DNA of 64,000 bases from Pelagibacterium limicola. GTDB lineage: Bacteria; Pseudomonadota; Alphaproteobacteria; Rhizobiales; Devosiaceae. The notes under the pieces were generated by a model. The model saw only the letters and a list, made by a program, of their open reading frames with translations. It had not been told where the DNA came from and made no database searches. Both the position numbers and the translations under genes were made by a program. The number at the start of each line of letters is the position of its first letter. Position 1 is the stretch's first letter. Where the stretch lies: NCBI RefSeq assembly GCF_015694405.1, contig NZ_JADQDB010000002.1, positions 310,001 to 374,000 of the forward strand, read 5' to 3'. This document shows positions 27,561-40,617 of this stretch, piece by piece.

Positions 27561-27588
27561 AACATAAAGATAAGATAGGATACGTCAA
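27561..27588 (-). promoter_or_regulatory. Candidate udh promoter
   Basis: On the minus strand TTGACG (27588-27583), a 16-base spacer and TATGTT (27566-27561) form a good sigma-70 promoter about 60 bases before the udh TTG start. On the plus strand TTGACA at 27627 may serve gntR but lacks a convincing -10. Confidence 0.5.
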
Positions 27589-27710
27589 TCTGTCTGATGA
27601 CTTTGCCGTACCTGTTCCTTCTCGACTTGACAGCGCGTGATACGGCATGTGTCAGTCGGCTTTATAAAAATTTGAGGAATCGGGGTCGAAACTCCGGTGT
27701 GAGGGGCAAT

Positions 27711-28436
27711 ATGGACATCGACAAGCGCGACGACGCAAACGGAGGCACGCTCGTCGTGCAGGTGAGCAAGGCATTACGCCATGCCATTCTGTCCGGCAAG
27801 GTCAAGCCTGGCGAGAAACTTCCCAGCGAAGCCAAGCTGACCGAGGCTCATGGTGTCAGCCGCACGGTCGTACGCGAAGCCATTGCAGCCTTGCGGGCCG
27901 ATGGCCTGGTCGAGCCGCGTCGCGGGGCCGGGGTTTTTGTCCTGGAACCCGGTGCCGCACACGCCCAACCCTTCCAGAACATCGATCACGCCCGCATTTC
28001 CTCGATTATAGAACTGCTTGAGCTACGGGGAGCCGTGGAGATGGAAGCCGCGGCCCTGGCGGCCCTGCGCCGCTCCCCAGCGCAGGACGAAGAGATCCAT
28101 GAAAGGCACGCCGCCGTCCAAGCATGCATAGCCGTGGGCGAACCGACCAGTGGCGCGGATTTTGAACTCCACAAGGCAATCGCAAGAGCAACCAATAACC
28201 CCAGGTTCCTCGAATTCATTGAGCTTATGGGTCAGAGCGCTATCCCCCGCGCCGCCCTGCAGTCCGCCGACAACGAACGCACCTCGCCCGCCTACCTCAC
28301 GCAAATACACGAAGAACACGGCAGGATCGTTTCCGCCATCTCCAACGGAGACGCCGAAACCGCGCGTGACGCCATGCGCGACCACCTCCAGGGCAGTCAG
28401 AGACGCTACCGCGCCTTGCTTCGCAAGGATGGGTAG
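27711..28436 (+). CDS. FadR/GntR-family transcriptional regulator of the uronate island
   Basis: A 241-residue regulator. The N-terminal winged helix contains LPSEAKLTEAHGVSRTVVREAIAAL split over residues 38-62, the GntR recognition region. The C-terminal FCD domain shows its metal-binding residues in ADFELHKAIA, HEEHGRIVSAI and MRDHL. The ATG at 27711 has GAGGGG four bases upstream; the frame is open earlier but without homology. It lies divergent from udh and upstream of kdgD, so it probably represses both units and responds to a uronate or aldarate. The operator is not proven; a CATACAA inverted repeat lies at the kdgD promoter. Confidence 0.88.
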   Translation: MDIDKRDDANGGTLVVQVSKALRHAILSGKVKPGEKLPSEAKLTEAHGVSRTVVREAIAALRADGLVEPRRGAGVFVLEPGAAHAQPFQNIDHARISSIIELLELRGAVEMEAAALAALRRSPAQDEEIHERHAAVQACIAVGEPTSGADFELHKAIARATNNPRFLEFIELMGQSAIPRAALQSADNERTSPAYLTQIHEEHGRIVSAISNGDAETARDAMRDHLQGSQRRYRALLRKDG

Positions 28437-28573
28437 AGCGAGTTCCCCAGACACCATTTTTACGGCAGCACTTGATTGTAACGGTTTTCATTAACAGGCG
28501 GGCACAGGCTCTCCTCTCCCTCGCCGCCCTCGGTATGACCTCCAGTTAAGCCGCCGACTTGGCGCAAACATAT

Positions 28574-30692
<2,119 letters not shown>

Positions 30693-30693
<1 letters not shown>

Positions 30694-31565
30694 TGCTCGA
30701 CCGCAAGTATTCGGGCGACAAGCCCGGCATTGCCCTCCCCGCTGGTACCATCGACACGCAGATGCACATGTACCTGCCCGGCTTTCCGCCGAAGGAAGGC
30801 GGACCGGGTCTGCCAGCCGAACCCCTGCCCGGCCCCGCCGAATATCGTCGTACGATGGATTGGCTGGGCATTGCCCGCGTTGTCATCACCCAAGGCAACG
30901 CCTACCAGGGCGACAATTCCTGCCTGCTCGCGACGCTGGCGGAAATGGGTGATGTCTCCAAAGGTGTCGCCGTCATCACCGGGACGACGGACGACGCGGA
31001 AATGCAGCGCCTCGCCGATGCCAACGTTGTGGGCGCCCGTATCATGGACCTGCCCGGCGGCGCTGTCGGCCTGTCCAGCCTGGAAGCCGTCGATGCCCGC
31101 GCGTCGGCCTTTGGCTGGATGATGGCCATCCAGTTCGACGGCTCGTTCATCCTCGACCACGAACCGCGCCTCGCCGCGCTGAGGAGCCCTTGGGTGTTCG
31201 ACCATCACGGGAAGTTCTTTTCAGGCGTCACCCCCAATAGCCCACAGATCGGAGCGGTCAAACGCCTGATCGACAAGGGCAATTGCTGGTTCAAGTTCGC
31301 CGGGTGCTATGAATCCTCCCGCGCCGGCGGCCCCGACTACCCGGACATCGCTGCAATCGCACGCGAAATCGCCGCCTACGCGCCCGAACGGGTCGTCTGG
31401 GGCACCAACTGGCCGCACAACGGCGCGCGCACCACCGACGACTACCCCGACGACGCCGCGCTGATCGATACCGTGCCCGGCTGGTTCCCCGACGAATCCG
31501 GGATCAGGAAGGCGCTGGTCGATAACCCCGAAGAGCTTTACGGCTTTAGCCGGTGGACGAAGTAG
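30693..31565 (+). CDS. gli: D-galactarolactone isomerase (amidohydrolase superfamily)
   Basis: A 290-residue protein related to LigI-type lactonases. In Agrobacterium the corresponding enzyme isomerises D-galactaro-1,5-lactone, the Udh product, to the 1,4-lactone used by Gci. The opening IDTQMHMYLPG has Gln in place of the first His of the usual HxH metal motif, in line with the metal-independent isomerase. WGTNWPH near residue 240 holds the late conserved Trp-Asn-Pro-His. One-base overlap with gci. It ends the kdgD-gci-gli operon and converges on ppx. Confidence 0.88.
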
Positions 31566-31573
31566 CCGGCCGG

Positions 31574-33127
31574 CTATTCGTCCTCCACCACGATTGCCCC
31601 GCCGCCGAACCCCGCCTCGATTGCAAGCTGGCGCTGGCGTCCCTGCATCCGCTCGCCGTCGAGAAACGCCAGATCGCCCGGCAGGTGCAAGACAAGCGTT
31701 TTCTTGTTCACCGTGAACCAGGTGCGCGGCACGATACCCGGCATGGCGGCGGCCAGCGGATATGCGACGCGGAAATAGGCAGCGATCAACCGCGCCCGCT
31801 TGCTTAGGGGCTCACCAGCCAGCGCGAGCAGTTTTTCACTGGCGCTCTTTTGCTTGAAGCCCATGTAGCGATAGGCGATTGTCTGGGCAAGAAAGGCCCG
31901 CCCAGGGTGCCCGATGCCCACAATGTCGGAAAAGGCGATCATGTCTATGCTCTGCTCGCCCCGGTAATCGGGATGCGCCCGCCAGCCGATATCGGATATG
32001 TAACAGGCAGCCTCGCGCAGCCGGCGTTCTTCCGGCGTTTCTTCGATCCCCGCAATCGCCAGAAGCTCTGCACTCCCCGCAATCAGGTCATATGCAAATT
32101 CGGGAGACCGCGACCGGAGCAGCGACACTTCCTTGCAAGCGGCCAATAACGGATCGTCGTCCTGGGTTTCTTCATCGAGGAGGGCGTAGAGATAGCCCTC
32201 GCGGACCCCAAGCGCCGAGAAAACCACCTGGTCGAACTGCCCCGCCCGCAGGACTTCGGCAAGCACTGCCGCCCCATAGGGCAACAGCGCCTTGCGTCCG
32301 CTTGAGACCGAATCGATGCCGGTGACCTTCTTTGTGCTTTTCGCCGCCGCCTCAGCCACCAGCGTATCGCAGAGAGGCAAAATCTCGGCGGCAGGCACCG
32401 CGTAGTCCTGCACCATATGCAAGGGATATTTGCGGCGGGTCTGATGCAACTTGCCCAGCGCGCGCCAGGTTCCGCCGATCGCAGCGAAGGTCCTGAGATC
32501 CTCGCGCCCGATCACCTCCGATTTCGCCAGCCGTTCACGGACGATTTCCGCGGCCTTGGCCGGCGACATGCCGCTATCGTCCTGAAGACGGATGACGCCG
32601 AGTTCATGTGTCTCGCCAAAATAATCCCTGCGCCCGCGCACCACGGCAAGCTCGAGGCTGCCCCCGCCGAGATCGCCGACGACCCCTGAGAAATCGGGCA
32701 TGCCCGACACTACGCCAAGCGCGGCGTAATGGGCTTCTTCTGCGCCGGTCAGCACGCGGACCGGAACGCCGATGATCTGTTCGACGGCCCGGTTGAAATC
32801 CGCCCCGTTTTGCGACTCGCGCACCGCCGAGGTCGCAAAGGCATGGATTTGTCCCACTTCCGTCAGGCGTGCGACGAGCGCAAAACGGCGTATCGCCTTG
32901 ATGGCCTTGGCCATGCTCGCCTCTGCCAGCATGCCGGTCTGCGCGACGCCTCGCCCAAGGGCCGAGGATGATTTTTCGTTATAGAGAACCGTCAGCGCCC
33001 GTGCGAGGCGCTCATAGACCACCAGGCGGACCGAGTTGGATCCGATATCGAGAACGGCCACCGGCTTCGCTCCGGCAATCCGGCCCTGCCCCGCCGGATC
33101 CGATTCGACGCTCCAAAATCGAATCAA
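31574..33127 (-). CDS. ppx: Exopolyphosphatase (Ppx/GppA family)
   Basis: A 517-residue exopolyphosphatase that releases phosphate from polyphosphate ends; it may also hydrolyse pppGpp. The ASKHA-fold phosphate loop [15 protein letters not shown] is at 25-39 and the second, [14 protein letters not shown], near 140. The last third is the HD-like C-terminal domain of long Ppx proteins. The start is a TTG whose bases overlap the ppk stop (TTGA), giving translational coupling; a later start cannot be excluded. It is the last gene of perM-hdaA-ppk-ppx. Confidence 0.92.
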   Translation of the reverse strand: MIRFWSVESDPAGQGRIAGAKPVAVLDIGSNSVRLVVYERLARALTVLYNEKSSSALGRGVAQTGMLAEASMAKAIKAIRRFALVARLTEVGQIHAFATSAVRESQNGADFNRAVEQIIGVPVRVLTGAEEAHYAALGVVSGMPDFSGVVGDLGGGSLELAVVRGRRDYFGETHELGVIRLQDDSGMSPAKAAEIVRERLAKSEVIGREDLRTFAAIGGTWRALGKLHQTRRKYPLHMVQDYAVPAAEILPLCDTLVAEAAAKSTKKVTGIDSVSSGRKALLPYGAAVLAEVLRAGQFDQVVFSALGVREGYLYALLDEETQDDDPLLAACKEVSLLRSRSPEFAYDLIAGSAELLAIAGIEETPEERRLREAACYISDIGWRAHPDYRGEQSIDMIAFSDIVGIGHPGRAFLAQTIAYRYMGFKQKSASEKLLALAGEPLSKRARLIAAYFRVAYPLAAAMPGIVPRTWFTVNKKTLVLHLPGDLAFLDGERMQGRQRQLAIEAGFGGGAIVVEDE

Positions 33128-35310
33128 ACGTCACCTTCTTCGTCGTCATCCTCCTGCCCATGCAGGGCGCTGCCGCGCCCCGAGAGGGAAGGATTGGTCA
33201 TGAAGTAGTCGTGCGCGTTGAAAGGTTCATCGCCATCGGCGGGCACGATCCGCTGGGCGGTGCCGTCCGGCAGCACCTCCCAACTCTGCTGGTTGTCTCG
33301 CAGATTGGCGACCATAATTCTATCCAGAATCTGCTTGTGCACAGTCTTGTTCTTGATCGGCACCAGCGTCTCGACGCGCCAGTCGAGGTTGCGCGGCATC
33401 AGGTCGGCCGAAGAGATATAGACCGCTGCATCCCGCGATGGCAGCTCGCGCCCGTTCCCGAAACAGTAGATCCGTGAGTGCTCAAGGAAGCGTCCGACGA
33501 TCGATTTGACGCGGATATTGTCCGAGAAGCCGGGTATTCCGGGCCGCAAACAGCAGATGCCGCGCACGACGAGGTCGATCTTCACCCCCGCTTGGCTCGC
33601 ATCATAAAGCGCGTCGATGATTTCCGGATCGACCAGCGAGTTGCATTTGAGCCAGATCGAAGCCGGCTCGCCGCGGCGTGCGAGTTCCGCTTCCATCGCG
33701 ATATGATCCATCAGCCGCTGCCGCAGCGTGATGGGCGAAATCGCAATGGCTTCGAGCTCGCTCGGCCGCGCATAGCCGGTGATAAAATTGAATATCCGCG
33801 CCACGTCGCGCGTGATCACCGGATCGGCAGTGAAATAGGATAGGTCGGTATAGATCTTGGCCGTGATCGGGTGGTAATTGCCCGTCCCCACATGGCAATA
33901 GGACACCAGCTTGCCCTTCTCGCGCCGGACCACCTGGCTGAGCTTGGCGTGGGTCTTGAGTTCGATGAAGCCGAACACTACCTGCACGCCCGCTCGTTCG
34001 AGGTCGCGCGCCCAGCGGATATTGGCCTCTTCATCGAACCGTGCCTTCAATTCGACCAGCGCGGTCACTGACTTGCCCGCCTCGGCCGCCGCGATAAGCG
34101 CCTTGACGACGGGGGAGTCCTTGGAGGTGCGGTAAAGCGTCTGCTTGATGGCCACGACCTCGGGATCGCGCGCCGCCTGGGCAATGAACTGCGCCACGAC
34201 GTCGAAGCTCTCATAGGGATGATGAACGACGATGTCCTTCTCGCGGATCGCCGCGAAACAATCCCCGTGATGGTCGCGGATGCGTTCGGGAAAGCGCGCA
34301 TGATAGCGCGGGAACTTGAGTTCGGGCCTGTCCAGCTCGCAAATCTTGCCAGCGTCGGCAAGCCCCAGGAACCCGTCAACTTCGAACGTATCCTCGGCCG
34401 CGATGCCGAGCTCGTCGGCAATCAGCCGCTTGAGGCTGCGCGGCGTCGAGCGTTCGATTTCGAGCCGGATCACCTGTCCCCGCCGCCGTTGGCGCAGGGC
34501 CGATTCGAATTCGACCACGAGATCGGCCGCTTCGTCGTCGATTTCGATTTCGCTGTCGCGCACGATGCGGAAGGCGCCGGACCCTATGATGGTGAACCCG
34601 GGAAACATCTTGTGAAAGAACAGCTTGATCATCGTTTCGATGGTGACCATCTCGACCTGCCGGTCCGAGATCGCCTTGGTCGGCAGCTTGACGAAGCGGT
34701 CGAGATTGGCCGGCACGCGTACAAGTGCCGTCATTTGCGTGTTATCCGCCGCCCGCTCGAGATGAAAGGCAAGCGAGAATCCTAGATTGGGAATGAAGGG
34801 GAACGGATGCGCAGGATCGATGGCAATAGGGGTCAACACCGGGAAGATATCCTCGCGGAATATCTTTTGCAGAAACTCTATCTGCTCGGGCGTCAAATCC
34901 TGCGCTTCGTGAATGACGATATTCTGTTCGAACAGCTCCTCGCGGATCGTCTGCCATTGGTCCTGCTGTTCGAGGTGCAGGTGCTGGGCAAGCGTCGTGA
35001 TCTCCTCGATCTGCTCGGTCGGCGTCATCCCGTCGGCGCTTTCGCGCGGCAGTCCGGCCCGCAACTGGCCCTTGAGGCCCGCCACCCGCACCATGAAGAA
35101 CTCGTCGAGATTGTTCGCCGAAATCGAAACGAAGCGCAGCCGTTCGAGCAGCGGATGGTGGGGATTGGCGGCTTCTTCGAGCACGCGCATGTTGAATTGC
35201 AGCCAACTGACCTCGCGGTTGACGAACCTCGCCGGACTCTCGCGCAATGTCTCGATATCGGGGGCGATGTCTGCGGCAGCCTCATCCTCGTAGTGCACCA
35301 TTTCGTCCAT
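33124..35310 (-). CDS. ppk: Polyphosphate kinase 1
   Basis: A 728-residue enzyme that polymerises the ATP gamma-phosphate into polyphosphate. [20 protein letters not shown] near residue 30 is the classic N-terminal motif. The phosphorylated histidine lies in [10 protein letters not shown], and the second conserved histidine in [11 protein letters not shown] chose the ATG at 35310, four bases after the hdaA stop, with AAGG upstream; the ATG at 35328 would add six residues. It overlaps ppx by four bases, so synthesis and breakdown enzymes are translated together. Confidence 0.94.
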   Translation of the reverse strand: MDEMVHYEDEAAADIAPDIETLRESPARFVNREVSWLQFNMRVLEEAANPHHPLLERLRFVSISANNLDEFFMVRVAGLKGQLRAGLPRESADGMTPTEQIEEITTLAQHLHLEQQDQWQTIREELFEQNIVIHEAQDLTPEQIEFLQKIFREDIFPVLTPIAIDPAHPFPFIPNLGFSLAFHLERAADNTQMTALVRVPANLDRFVKLPTKAISDRQVEMVTIETMIKLFFHKMFPGFTIIGSGAFRIVRDSEIEIDDEAADLVVEFESALRQRRRGQVIRLEIERSTPRSLKRLIADELGIAAEDTFEVDGFLGLADAGKICELDRPELKFPRYHARFPERIRDHHGDCFAAIREKDIVVHHPYESFDVVAQFIAQAARDPEVVAIKQTLYRTSKDSPVVKALIAAAEAGKSVTALVELKARFDEEANIRWARDLERAGVQVVFGFIELKTHAKLSQVVRREKGKLVSYCHVGTGNYHPITAKIYTDLSYFTADPVITRDVARIFNFITGYARPSELEAIAISPITLRQRLMDHIAMEAELARRGEPASIWLKCNSLVDPEIIDALYDASQAGVKIDLVVRGICCLRPGIPGFSDNIRVKSIVGRFLEHSRIYCFGNGRELPSRDAAVYISSADLMPRNLDWRVETLVPIKNKTVHKQILDRIMVANLRDNQQSWEVLPDGTAQRIVPADGDEPFNAHDYFMTNPSLSGRGSALHGQEDDDEEGDV

Positions 35311-35314
35311 AGCT

Positions 35315-36058
35315 CTATTCGCCTTCATCGGTGTGTCGGCCGGCACGCAATGCAAGCGCCTCGGCAGCAATGGCCCGCGTGATGGCCCTCCCGCGCGACA
35401 GCGCCAGCCTGTCGGCGATGGATACGAGGGCAACGACCTCTTCAGATGAGCGTTCCATGCGCGCCACCAGGTAGGAAATCACTTTCGGGTCCACCGACAA
35501 CTGCCGGTCGGCAAACAGTTTTACGAACATCTGCGACAACAAGATGTCATCGGGGGCCGCGATGGGAAAGTGCGCCGCCAGTCGTGCCCGCGATTTGACG
35601 TCGTTGGTCGCGTAGGGCCAGGTCGCCACGGGCGTACGCGCCGTCATCAGGACCGGCCGTTCGTCGCGCATTGACTGGTTAAGCAGATGAAACAGCCCCT
35701 GCTCGTCATAGCCAGCTCTGTCGACGTCCTCGATCAGCACCGGCCTCCTCCCACCCTCAGCCGCTAGGCCATCCAGCTCATCCGGCAATGCGGCAATCGC
35801 CCCGGCTCGGCCAGCCCAGATTCGCGCGACATGCGATTTGCCCGATTTGGCAGACCCTTCGATCAAGGTCATGGGCGACGTCCAGGCCGGGAAGGCCATC
35901 ACGTGTTCGAAGGCAAGCCTGTTGCCTTCGCAGACCATGAAGTCGTCTGCGCTCTGGGCCTCGATATGGCCCAGGTCGAGCACGAGCTGACCCTCGGCTG
36001 CCACCATCTCGGCAGGATCGTCCTCGCTCGTCTCAACTCTTTTCGCCGGTGCCTGCAT
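35315..36058 (-). CDS. hdaA: DnaA regulatory inactivator-like ATPase HdaA
   Basis: A 247-residue AAA+ protein related to the DnaA ATPase core. In Caulobacter HdaA works with the sliding clamp to switch DnaA-ATP to its inactive form. The N-terminal QLVLDLGH segment (about 24-31) fits a clamp-binding motif (QLxLDL). The Walker A is degenerate: [15 protein letters not shown] near 66-80. The Walker B-like LIEDVDRAG is present, as is a C-terminal domain III lid. It overlaps perM by 26 bases and precedes ppk by four, as in other alphaproteobacteria. Confidence 0.88.
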   Translation of the reverse strand: MQAPAKRVETSEDDPAEMVAAEGQLVLDLGHIEAQSADDFMVCEGNRLAFEHVMAFPAWTSPMTLIEGSAKSGKSHVARIWAGRAGAIAALPDELDGLAAEGGRRPVLIEDVDRAGYDEQGLFHLLNQSMRDERPVLMTARTPVATWPYATNDVKSRARLAAHFPIAAPDDILLSQMFVKLFADRQLSVDPKVISYLVARMERSSEEVVALVSIADRLALSRGRAITRAIAAEALALRAGRHTDEGE

Positions 36059-37160
36059 CGTCTTCCTTAGGGGGCGCGGCGAGCGCCGAAGTTACGATTA
36101 CCGGATCGGACCGGTAGAGCGGGCTAAGCCGATACTTCGCTACAGCCCAGCGCATCAACACCCCGCTGATCGCCGCCAGGGGCACCGCCATGAGCACCCC
36201 GACGAGGCCGAACAGCACGGCAAATGCGAAGATGGCAAACATCATCCACACCGGGTGCAGGCGGATCGAGGACCCCACGAGCTTGGGATAAAGGAAATAA
36301 CTCTCGAACAGCTGACCGAACATGTAGATCGCGGCGATCAACGATATCATCAGCGGATCCGGCCAGAACTGGACCAGCCCAACGCCGATGGAAAGAAGGA
36401 ACCCGAGGAATGACCCGAGATAGGGAATAAAGCTGAAAAGCCCGGTGATGATCCCGATGGCCAGCCCGAAATGCAGACCCGCCAGCGATAGCGCTACGCC
36501 GTAATAGACCGCGAGGATAAGCAGAACCGCACCCTGCCCGCGCAGAAACCCCCCAAGCGCGACGTCCATTTCGTCGAGCACGCTCCGGATTTCGCCCTTG
36601 TATTTGGGCGGCAGAAGCCCATTGACGCCCGCAACCATGCGCTGCCAGTCGATGAGCATGTAAACGGCGACGACCGGCGTCACGATCACCACGCTCAAGG
36701 TGCCGATCAGGTTGACACCTGACTGCATCACCTGCCCTGTCAAGTTGGTGACCACCCCGATTACATCGGAGAACATCTGGTCGAGCCCGCGCTGGAGCTC
36801 TTCCATGCGCTGCGGCCCCAGCCACTGTTCGAGCCGCGGAATCTGGGTCTCCACGAAACCCTGCAATTGCTCGAAATAGCCCGGCAGGTTTCGCGCCAGA
36901 CCAATTCCCTGCTGCACGAGCACGGGCACGACGAGCAATATGGCGACGATGACGAGGAGCAGGAACATTGCCATCACGGCCAGCGTGGCCAGTCCCCGGT
37001 GGATATTCCGCTCGGCTAGCCACGTGACGGGTGGATTGAGGAGGTACGCAAGTCCTATCCCGAGGACGAAGGGGAGCAGGATGCCGCGAAAGATCCAAAG
37101 AAACAGGCCGATGACCAGCAGCAGCGAGACCCACGCGATAATCTGATACTTGAGCGACAT
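36033..37160 (-). CDS. AI-2E family (PerM-type) membrane transporter
   Basis: A 375-residue protein with eight predicted helices. The family pattern is clear: an N-terminal hairpin of helices, an amphipathic middle (about 130-200), then GFLRGQGAVLLILAVYYGVAL and the PYLGSFLGF region with the conserved Pro-x-x-Gly. Members export small molecules or act as Na+/H+ antiporters; the substrate here is unknown. First gene of the perM-hdaA-ppk-ppx unit and divergent from purM. Confidence 0.87.
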   Translation of the reverse strand: MSLKYQIIAWVSLLLVIGLFLWIFRGILLPFVLGIGLAYLLNPPVTWLAERNIHRGLATLAVMAMFLLLVIVAILLVVPVLVQQGIGLARNLPGYFEQLQGFVETQIPRLEQWLGPQRMEELQRGLDQMFSDVIGVVTNLTGQVMQSGVNLIGTLSVVIVTPVVAVYMLIDWQRMVAGVNGLLPPKYKGEIRSVLDEMDVALGGFLRGQGAVLLILAVYYGVALSLAGLHFGLAIGIITGLFSFIPYLGSFLGFLLSIGVGLVQFWPDPLMISLIAAIYMFGQLFESYFLYPKLVGSSIRLHPVWMMFAIFAFAVLFGLVGVLMAVPLAAISGVLMRWAVAKYRLSPLYRSDPVIVTSALAAPPKEDDAGTGEKS

Positions 37161-37292
37161 GAATGTCCCTGCCTTGCGCGAAGCGCCGTGAGCCGCTATC
37201 AGCCAATCGAATTATAGCCCATCGGCGGGGCAATCAATGTCAATCTGCTGCCCGTTCAGCGCTTGTGGGCAGCCAAGTGGATAAACCGGTCA

Positions 37293-38369
37293 ATGTCCTC
37301 TGGGTCGAAACTGCCATCGAACGGCCTCTCCTACAAGCAGGCGGGGGTCGATATCGACGCCGGCAACGCCTTGGTGGAGGCCATTAAGCCCGCCGTCAAG
37401 TCTACCCGCCGTTCCGGTGCCGATGGCGAAATCGGCGGTTTCGGAGGTCTGTTCGATCTCAAGGCCGCCGGCTTTACCGATCCGATACTGGTCGCCGCCA
37501 ATGACGGTGTCGGCACGAAGCTGCGAATTGCCATAGACGCTGGAGTGCATAACACCGTCGGCATCGATCTGGTTGCCATGTGTGTCAACGATATTGTCGT
37601 GCAGGGTGCGGAGCCGCTGTTCTTCCTCGATTATTTCGCGACCGGCGCGCTCGATGTGGCCCAGGGCACTGCAATCGTCGAAGGTATTGCCGAAGGCTGC
37701 CGTCAAGCCGGGTGCGCGCTGCTCGGGGGCGAGACGGCCGAAATGCCCGGCATGTATCATGGCGACGATTACGACCTCGCCGGTTTTGCAGTGGGCGCGG
37801 CCGAACGCAGCGCCCTCCTGCCCCGCCCCGATATCGCAGCGGGCGACACTCTCGTTGCCATCGCGTCCTCGGGCATCCATTCCAATGGTTACTCGCTGGT
37901 GCGCAAGATCGTTTCGATGTCGGGCCTCGATTGGTCCGCACCCGCACCTTTCGCCCCCGAAACCAGCCTCGGCGAAGCCCTGCTGGTGCCGACCAAAATT
38001 TACGTCAAACCAATCCTGGCCGCGCTCAAATCCGGCATCGGCATCAAGGCCCTTGCTCACATCACCGGTGGTGGCTTTCAGGAAAACATCCCGCGCGTTC
38101 TGCCAAAACACCTTGCCGCCAGCGTCGATCTCGACGCGATCACCCCGCCCAGGGTTTTCGGGTGGTTGGCTAAACAGAGCGGTATTGCAGAGCGCGAAAT
38201 GCTTCGCACCTTCAATTGCGGCGTCGGAATGCTCGTCGCGGTCGCCAGCGAAGATGCCCAACGCCTTATTGCCCTTCTCGAAGAACACGGTGAAACCGGC
38301 ACCATTGTCGGGACGCTGACCGAACGCACTGGCGAGGCCGTCACGTTCTCGGGCACCCTCACCCTATGA
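37293..38369 (+). CDS. purM: Phosphoribosylformylglycinamidine cyclo-ligase
   Basis: A 358-residue ATP-dependent enzyme forming aminoimidazole ribotide in purine biosynthesis. [19 protein letters not shown] at the N-terminus, the FGGLFDL and [12 protein letters not shown] motifs, [11 protein letters not shown] and the C-terminal [13 protein letters not shown] are diagnostic. The ATG at 37293 fits the family start; the frame extends 10 codons upstream. purN overlaps its end by four bases, a common purMN operon. Confidence 0.96.
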   Translation: MSSGSKLPSNGLSYKQAGVDIDAGNALVEAIKPAVKSTRRSGADGEIGGFGGLFDLKAAGFTDPILVAANDGVGTKLRIAIDAGVHNTVGIDLVAMCVNDIVVQGAEPLFFLDYFATGALDVAQGTAIVEGIAEGCRQAGCALLGGETAEMPGMYHGDDYDLAGFAVGAAERSALLPRPDIAAGDTLVAIASSGIHSNGYSLVRKIVSMSGLDWSAPAPFAPETSLGEALLVPTKIYVKPILAALKSGIGIKALAHITGGGFQENIPRVLPKHLAASVDLDAITPPRVFGWLAKQSGIAEREMLRTFNCGVGMLVAVASEDAQRLIALLEEHGETGTIVGTLTERTGEAVTFSGTLTL

Positions 38370-38947
38370 ACGCTAAGAAGCGTGTCGCCATCCTCATCTC
38401 GGGCCGCGGCTCGAACATGACGGCGCTGATTGAGGCCGCCAAGGCTCCCGACTACCCGGCAGAGATCGTTGGCGTGTTTTCCAACCGAGCGGCCGCCCCT
38501 GGCCTCGAAACCGCCCGCGCCGAAGGCATTGAAACCGCAACGCTTGCGCAATCCAGTTTTCCCTCCCGCCTCGATTTCGAGAACAGGCTGACAGAAATCC
38601 TGGAAGGCTGGCGCGCCGATATCGTGTGCCTTGCCGGGTTCATGCGCATCCTTACCCCCGAATTCACCGCGCATTGGCAGGGGCGGCTTCTCAACATCCA
38701 CCCCTCGCTTCTCCCCGATTTCCCCGGCCTCGATACTCATGCCCGCGCGCTCGCGGGGAACGTTGCCGAGCACGGCTGCACCGTCCACTTCGTTACCCCC
38801 GGCCTTGATGAAGGCCCCGCCATACTGCAGGCCCGCGTCCCCGTGCTCCCCGGTGACACGCCCGAAACACTCGCGGCTCGTGTACTGGTCGAGGAACACA
38901 AGCTCTACCCCGAAGCTCTCCGGATGGTTGCCCTGGGTGAAGCGTAA
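38366..38947 (+). CDS. purN: Phosphoribosylglycinamide formyltransferase
   Basis: A 193-residue folate-dependent GAR transformylase. [14 protein letters not shown] near residue 11 binds the ribotide phosphate. The catalytic Asn-His-Asp set is in [12 protein letters not shown] and the late GLDEGPAI segment. Length matches PurN. It starts inside the purM stop (ATGA), so the two are coupled. Confidence 0.96.
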   Translation: MNAKKRVAILISGRGSNMTALIEAAKAPDYPAEIVGVFSNRAAAPGLETARAEGIETATLAQSSFPSRLDFENRLTEILEGWRADIVCLAGFMRILTPEFTAHWQGRLLNIHPSLLPDFPGLDTHARALAGNVAEHGCTVHFVTPGLDEGPAILQARVPVLPGDTPETLAARVLVEEHKLYPEALRMVALGEA

Positions 38948-39057
38948 AAACCGGGTCGCATACATCACGCAAATTGATGACCCTCATCGCCATTAATGTT
39001 TCGACTTTGTTCTCCCTGCCGCGTAGCCTCGCGCTCTGATTGGATAAGGCTGATATC

Positions 39058-39951
39058 ATGGCGACCCGCGATTGGTTCTGGATTGTTCTGTTGGGAGCAA
39101 TCTGGGGAAGCTCCTTCGTTTTCAACGCGGTTTTGATCCGCGAACTCGGCCCGCTCTGGGTGTCGGGGCTACGCGTTGGCATCGCGGCGCTCGGTTGCTG
39201 GGCGGTGATGGCGGTCTTGCGCAAGCCCGTCCCACGCGATCCAAAGCTCTGGTTGCAACTGGGCCTGCTTGGCGTACTTTCCTATGCGATTCCCTTCTCG
39301 CTCTTTCCGCTTGCCCAGGCCCACGTGGCCAGCGGCGTCGCAGCCATCGTCAACGCCCTGACGCCCATCATGACGGTCATCGTCTCCCATTTCTGGGCCG
39401 GCGGGGAACGCGCCACGCGCACCAAAAGCCTCGGCGTGCTTGCCGGCTTCCTGGGGGTTGCCATACTTTCGTCTCCTGCTCTGGCGGCAGGTGGGAACTC
39501 CCAGTTGTGGGCGATCGGTGCGTGTCTTCTGGCGACGCTTTGCTATGCGACCTCACTCAACATCACCCGCAGTTTCAGGCACATCGAGCCAACGGCCTTC
39601 GCAGCCATTGCACTGACAGGCGCGGCCATGGCTTCGATACCTGTGGCATTTCTCGCCGAAGGCGCGCCGATTATCACCCGGCTGGAAACGCTGGGCGCAG
39701 CGCTTGGCCTCGGGTTGATCGCGACGACGCTCACCTTCCAGATCATGTACCGCATCCTGCCTCGGGTCGGCGCCACCAACTTCTCGGCCACCACCTTCGT
39801 CGCGCCGGTGTCCACCATCATACTTGGCTTGATGTTCCTTGGAGAAACCGTTCAGCCCATCCACATCCTCGGCATGGCTGCAATCTTCGCCGGGCTCCTG
39901 CTCATTGACGGTCGCTTGCCCCGCTGGCTGGGACACCGCAAGCCGGCGTAA
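39058..39951 (+). CDS. EamA/DMT-superfamily transporter
   Basis: A 297-residue permease with ten predicted helices in two EamA repeats (first about 5-135, second about 145-290). IWGSSFVFNAVLIRELGP at the start is typical of the family. Members export amino acids or small metabolites; the substrate is unknown. The ATG at 39058 has AAGG ten bases upstream; a TTG six codons earlier is in frame but less likely. Convergent with the proline-rich gene 28 bases away. Confidence 0.85.
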   Translation: MATRDWFWIVLLGAIWGSSFVFNAVLIRELGPLWVSGLRVGIAALGCWAVMAVLRKPVPRDPKLWLQLGLLGVLSYAIPFSLFPLAQAHVASGVAAIVNALTPIMTVIVSHFWAGGERATRTKSLGVLAGFLGVAILSSPALAAGGNSQLWAIGACLLATLCYATSLNITRSFRHIEPTAFAAIALTGAAMASIPVAFLAEGAPIITRLETLGAALGLGLIATTLTFQIMYRILPRVGATNFSATTFVAPVSTIILGLMFLGETVQPIHILGMAAIFAGLLLIDGRLPRWLGHRKPA

Positions 39952-39979
39952 CACCTACCCCCTTCACAGACCTGTAGTT

Positions 39980-40186
39980 CTAAGGGTTTAGGTCCGGTCG
40001 GGAATCCGGCTTCGCGGGATCTGGCAGGATCTCGGGATCGGGCCTTTGAGGCTGGGGATCGGCTGGAATGGGAACGGGCGAATCGGGGATCGGGGGCATC
40101 GGATCCCGTCCAGGTTCCGGAATCGGCGAAATCGGATCGGGGTTCGGAATGTCGGGTTGTGGCGTAGTCGGCTGCGGATCGGTCAT
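39980..40186 (-). CDS. Proline-rich acidic small protein
   Basis: A 68-residue protein in which 26 residues are proline and Asp is the next most common, in irregular PxPxP and PDP units; it has no signal peptide or membrane segment and should be extended and disordered. AGGAG lies six bases before the ATG at 40186, which supports expression. Immediately upstream is an exact EcfG-type promoter. Similar short Pro/Asp-rich proteins are common in rhizobia, but no function is known. Frames on the other strand are by-products of the repetitive sequence. Confidence 0.7.
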   Translation of the reverse strand: MTDPQPTTPQPDIPNPDPISPIPEPGRDPMPPIPDSPVPIPADPQPQRPDPEILPDPAKPDSRPDLNP

Positions 40187-40208
40187 CTGGCTTCTCCTTT
40201 GGGAAGCC

Positions 40209-40233
40209 AACGGTTCGGAACGCTGCGTGTTCC
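40209..40233 (-). promoter_or_regulatory. EcfG-type promoter for the proline-rich protein
   Basis: Minus strand GGAAC (40233-40229), 16 bases, CGTT (40212-40209): an exact match to the EcfG consensus. The predicted transcript begins about 15-20 bases before the ATG at 40186, just leaving room for the AGGAG site. Confidence 0.65.
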
Positions 40234-40236
40234 CGG

Positions 40237-40617
40237 TCAGGACGGCGTCGAGATATCCACCACCACCCCGTTGGGGTCGCGCAGCACCATCTGGGTCTGC
40301 CCGTAATCCATTGCCGTGGGCGGGCTGACGATGTCGACGCCCATTTCCCGCGCCTTCTCGTAGGCCGCGTGCACGTCTTCCACCACGAGCATCAGGTATC
40401 CGCCGGCGAACAGGCCCCGTGCCGCGCCGGGCACGTACTGGCTCACCTCATCGATGATGCCGAGTTCATAGGCCCGGTCGCCACCCGGCGTCAGAACGAT
40501 ATACCAGTCGCTGGTGTAGATGCGCTCGAGCCCGCACAACGTCGCATAGAACTGGGCCGTCTCCTCAATGTCCTTTGCGAGGATATTGAAGATGATCCGG
40601 TTCGTTTGCTGTGCCAT
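40237..40617 (-). CDS. VOC-family (glyoxalase/bleomycin-resistance fold) protein
   Basis: A 126-residue single-domain VOC protein. Opening FNILAKDIEETAQFYATLCGLE is the typical first beta-alpha-beta unit, and MVLRDPNGVVVDI the last strand with a conserved Asp-Pro-Asn-Gly. Metal or substrate residues are not certain: the Glu usually in the last strand (NxVE) is Asp. One-base overlap with the end of gatB (TGATG) shows coupling to it. Substrate unknown. Confidence 0.83.
   Translation of the reverse strand: MAQQTNRIIFNILAKDIEETAQFYATLCGLERIYTSDWYIVLTPGGDRAYELGIIDEVSQYVPGAARGLFAGGYLMLVVEDVHAAYEKAREMGVDIVSPPTAMDYGQTQMVLRDPNGVVVDISTPS

Noticed and set aside
40046-40328. Two plus-strand frames rich in Gly, Arg and Ile
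   Set aside because: They are by-products of the repetitive GGATCGG-like DNA encoding the proline-rich protein, which has the ribosome binding site and promoter.
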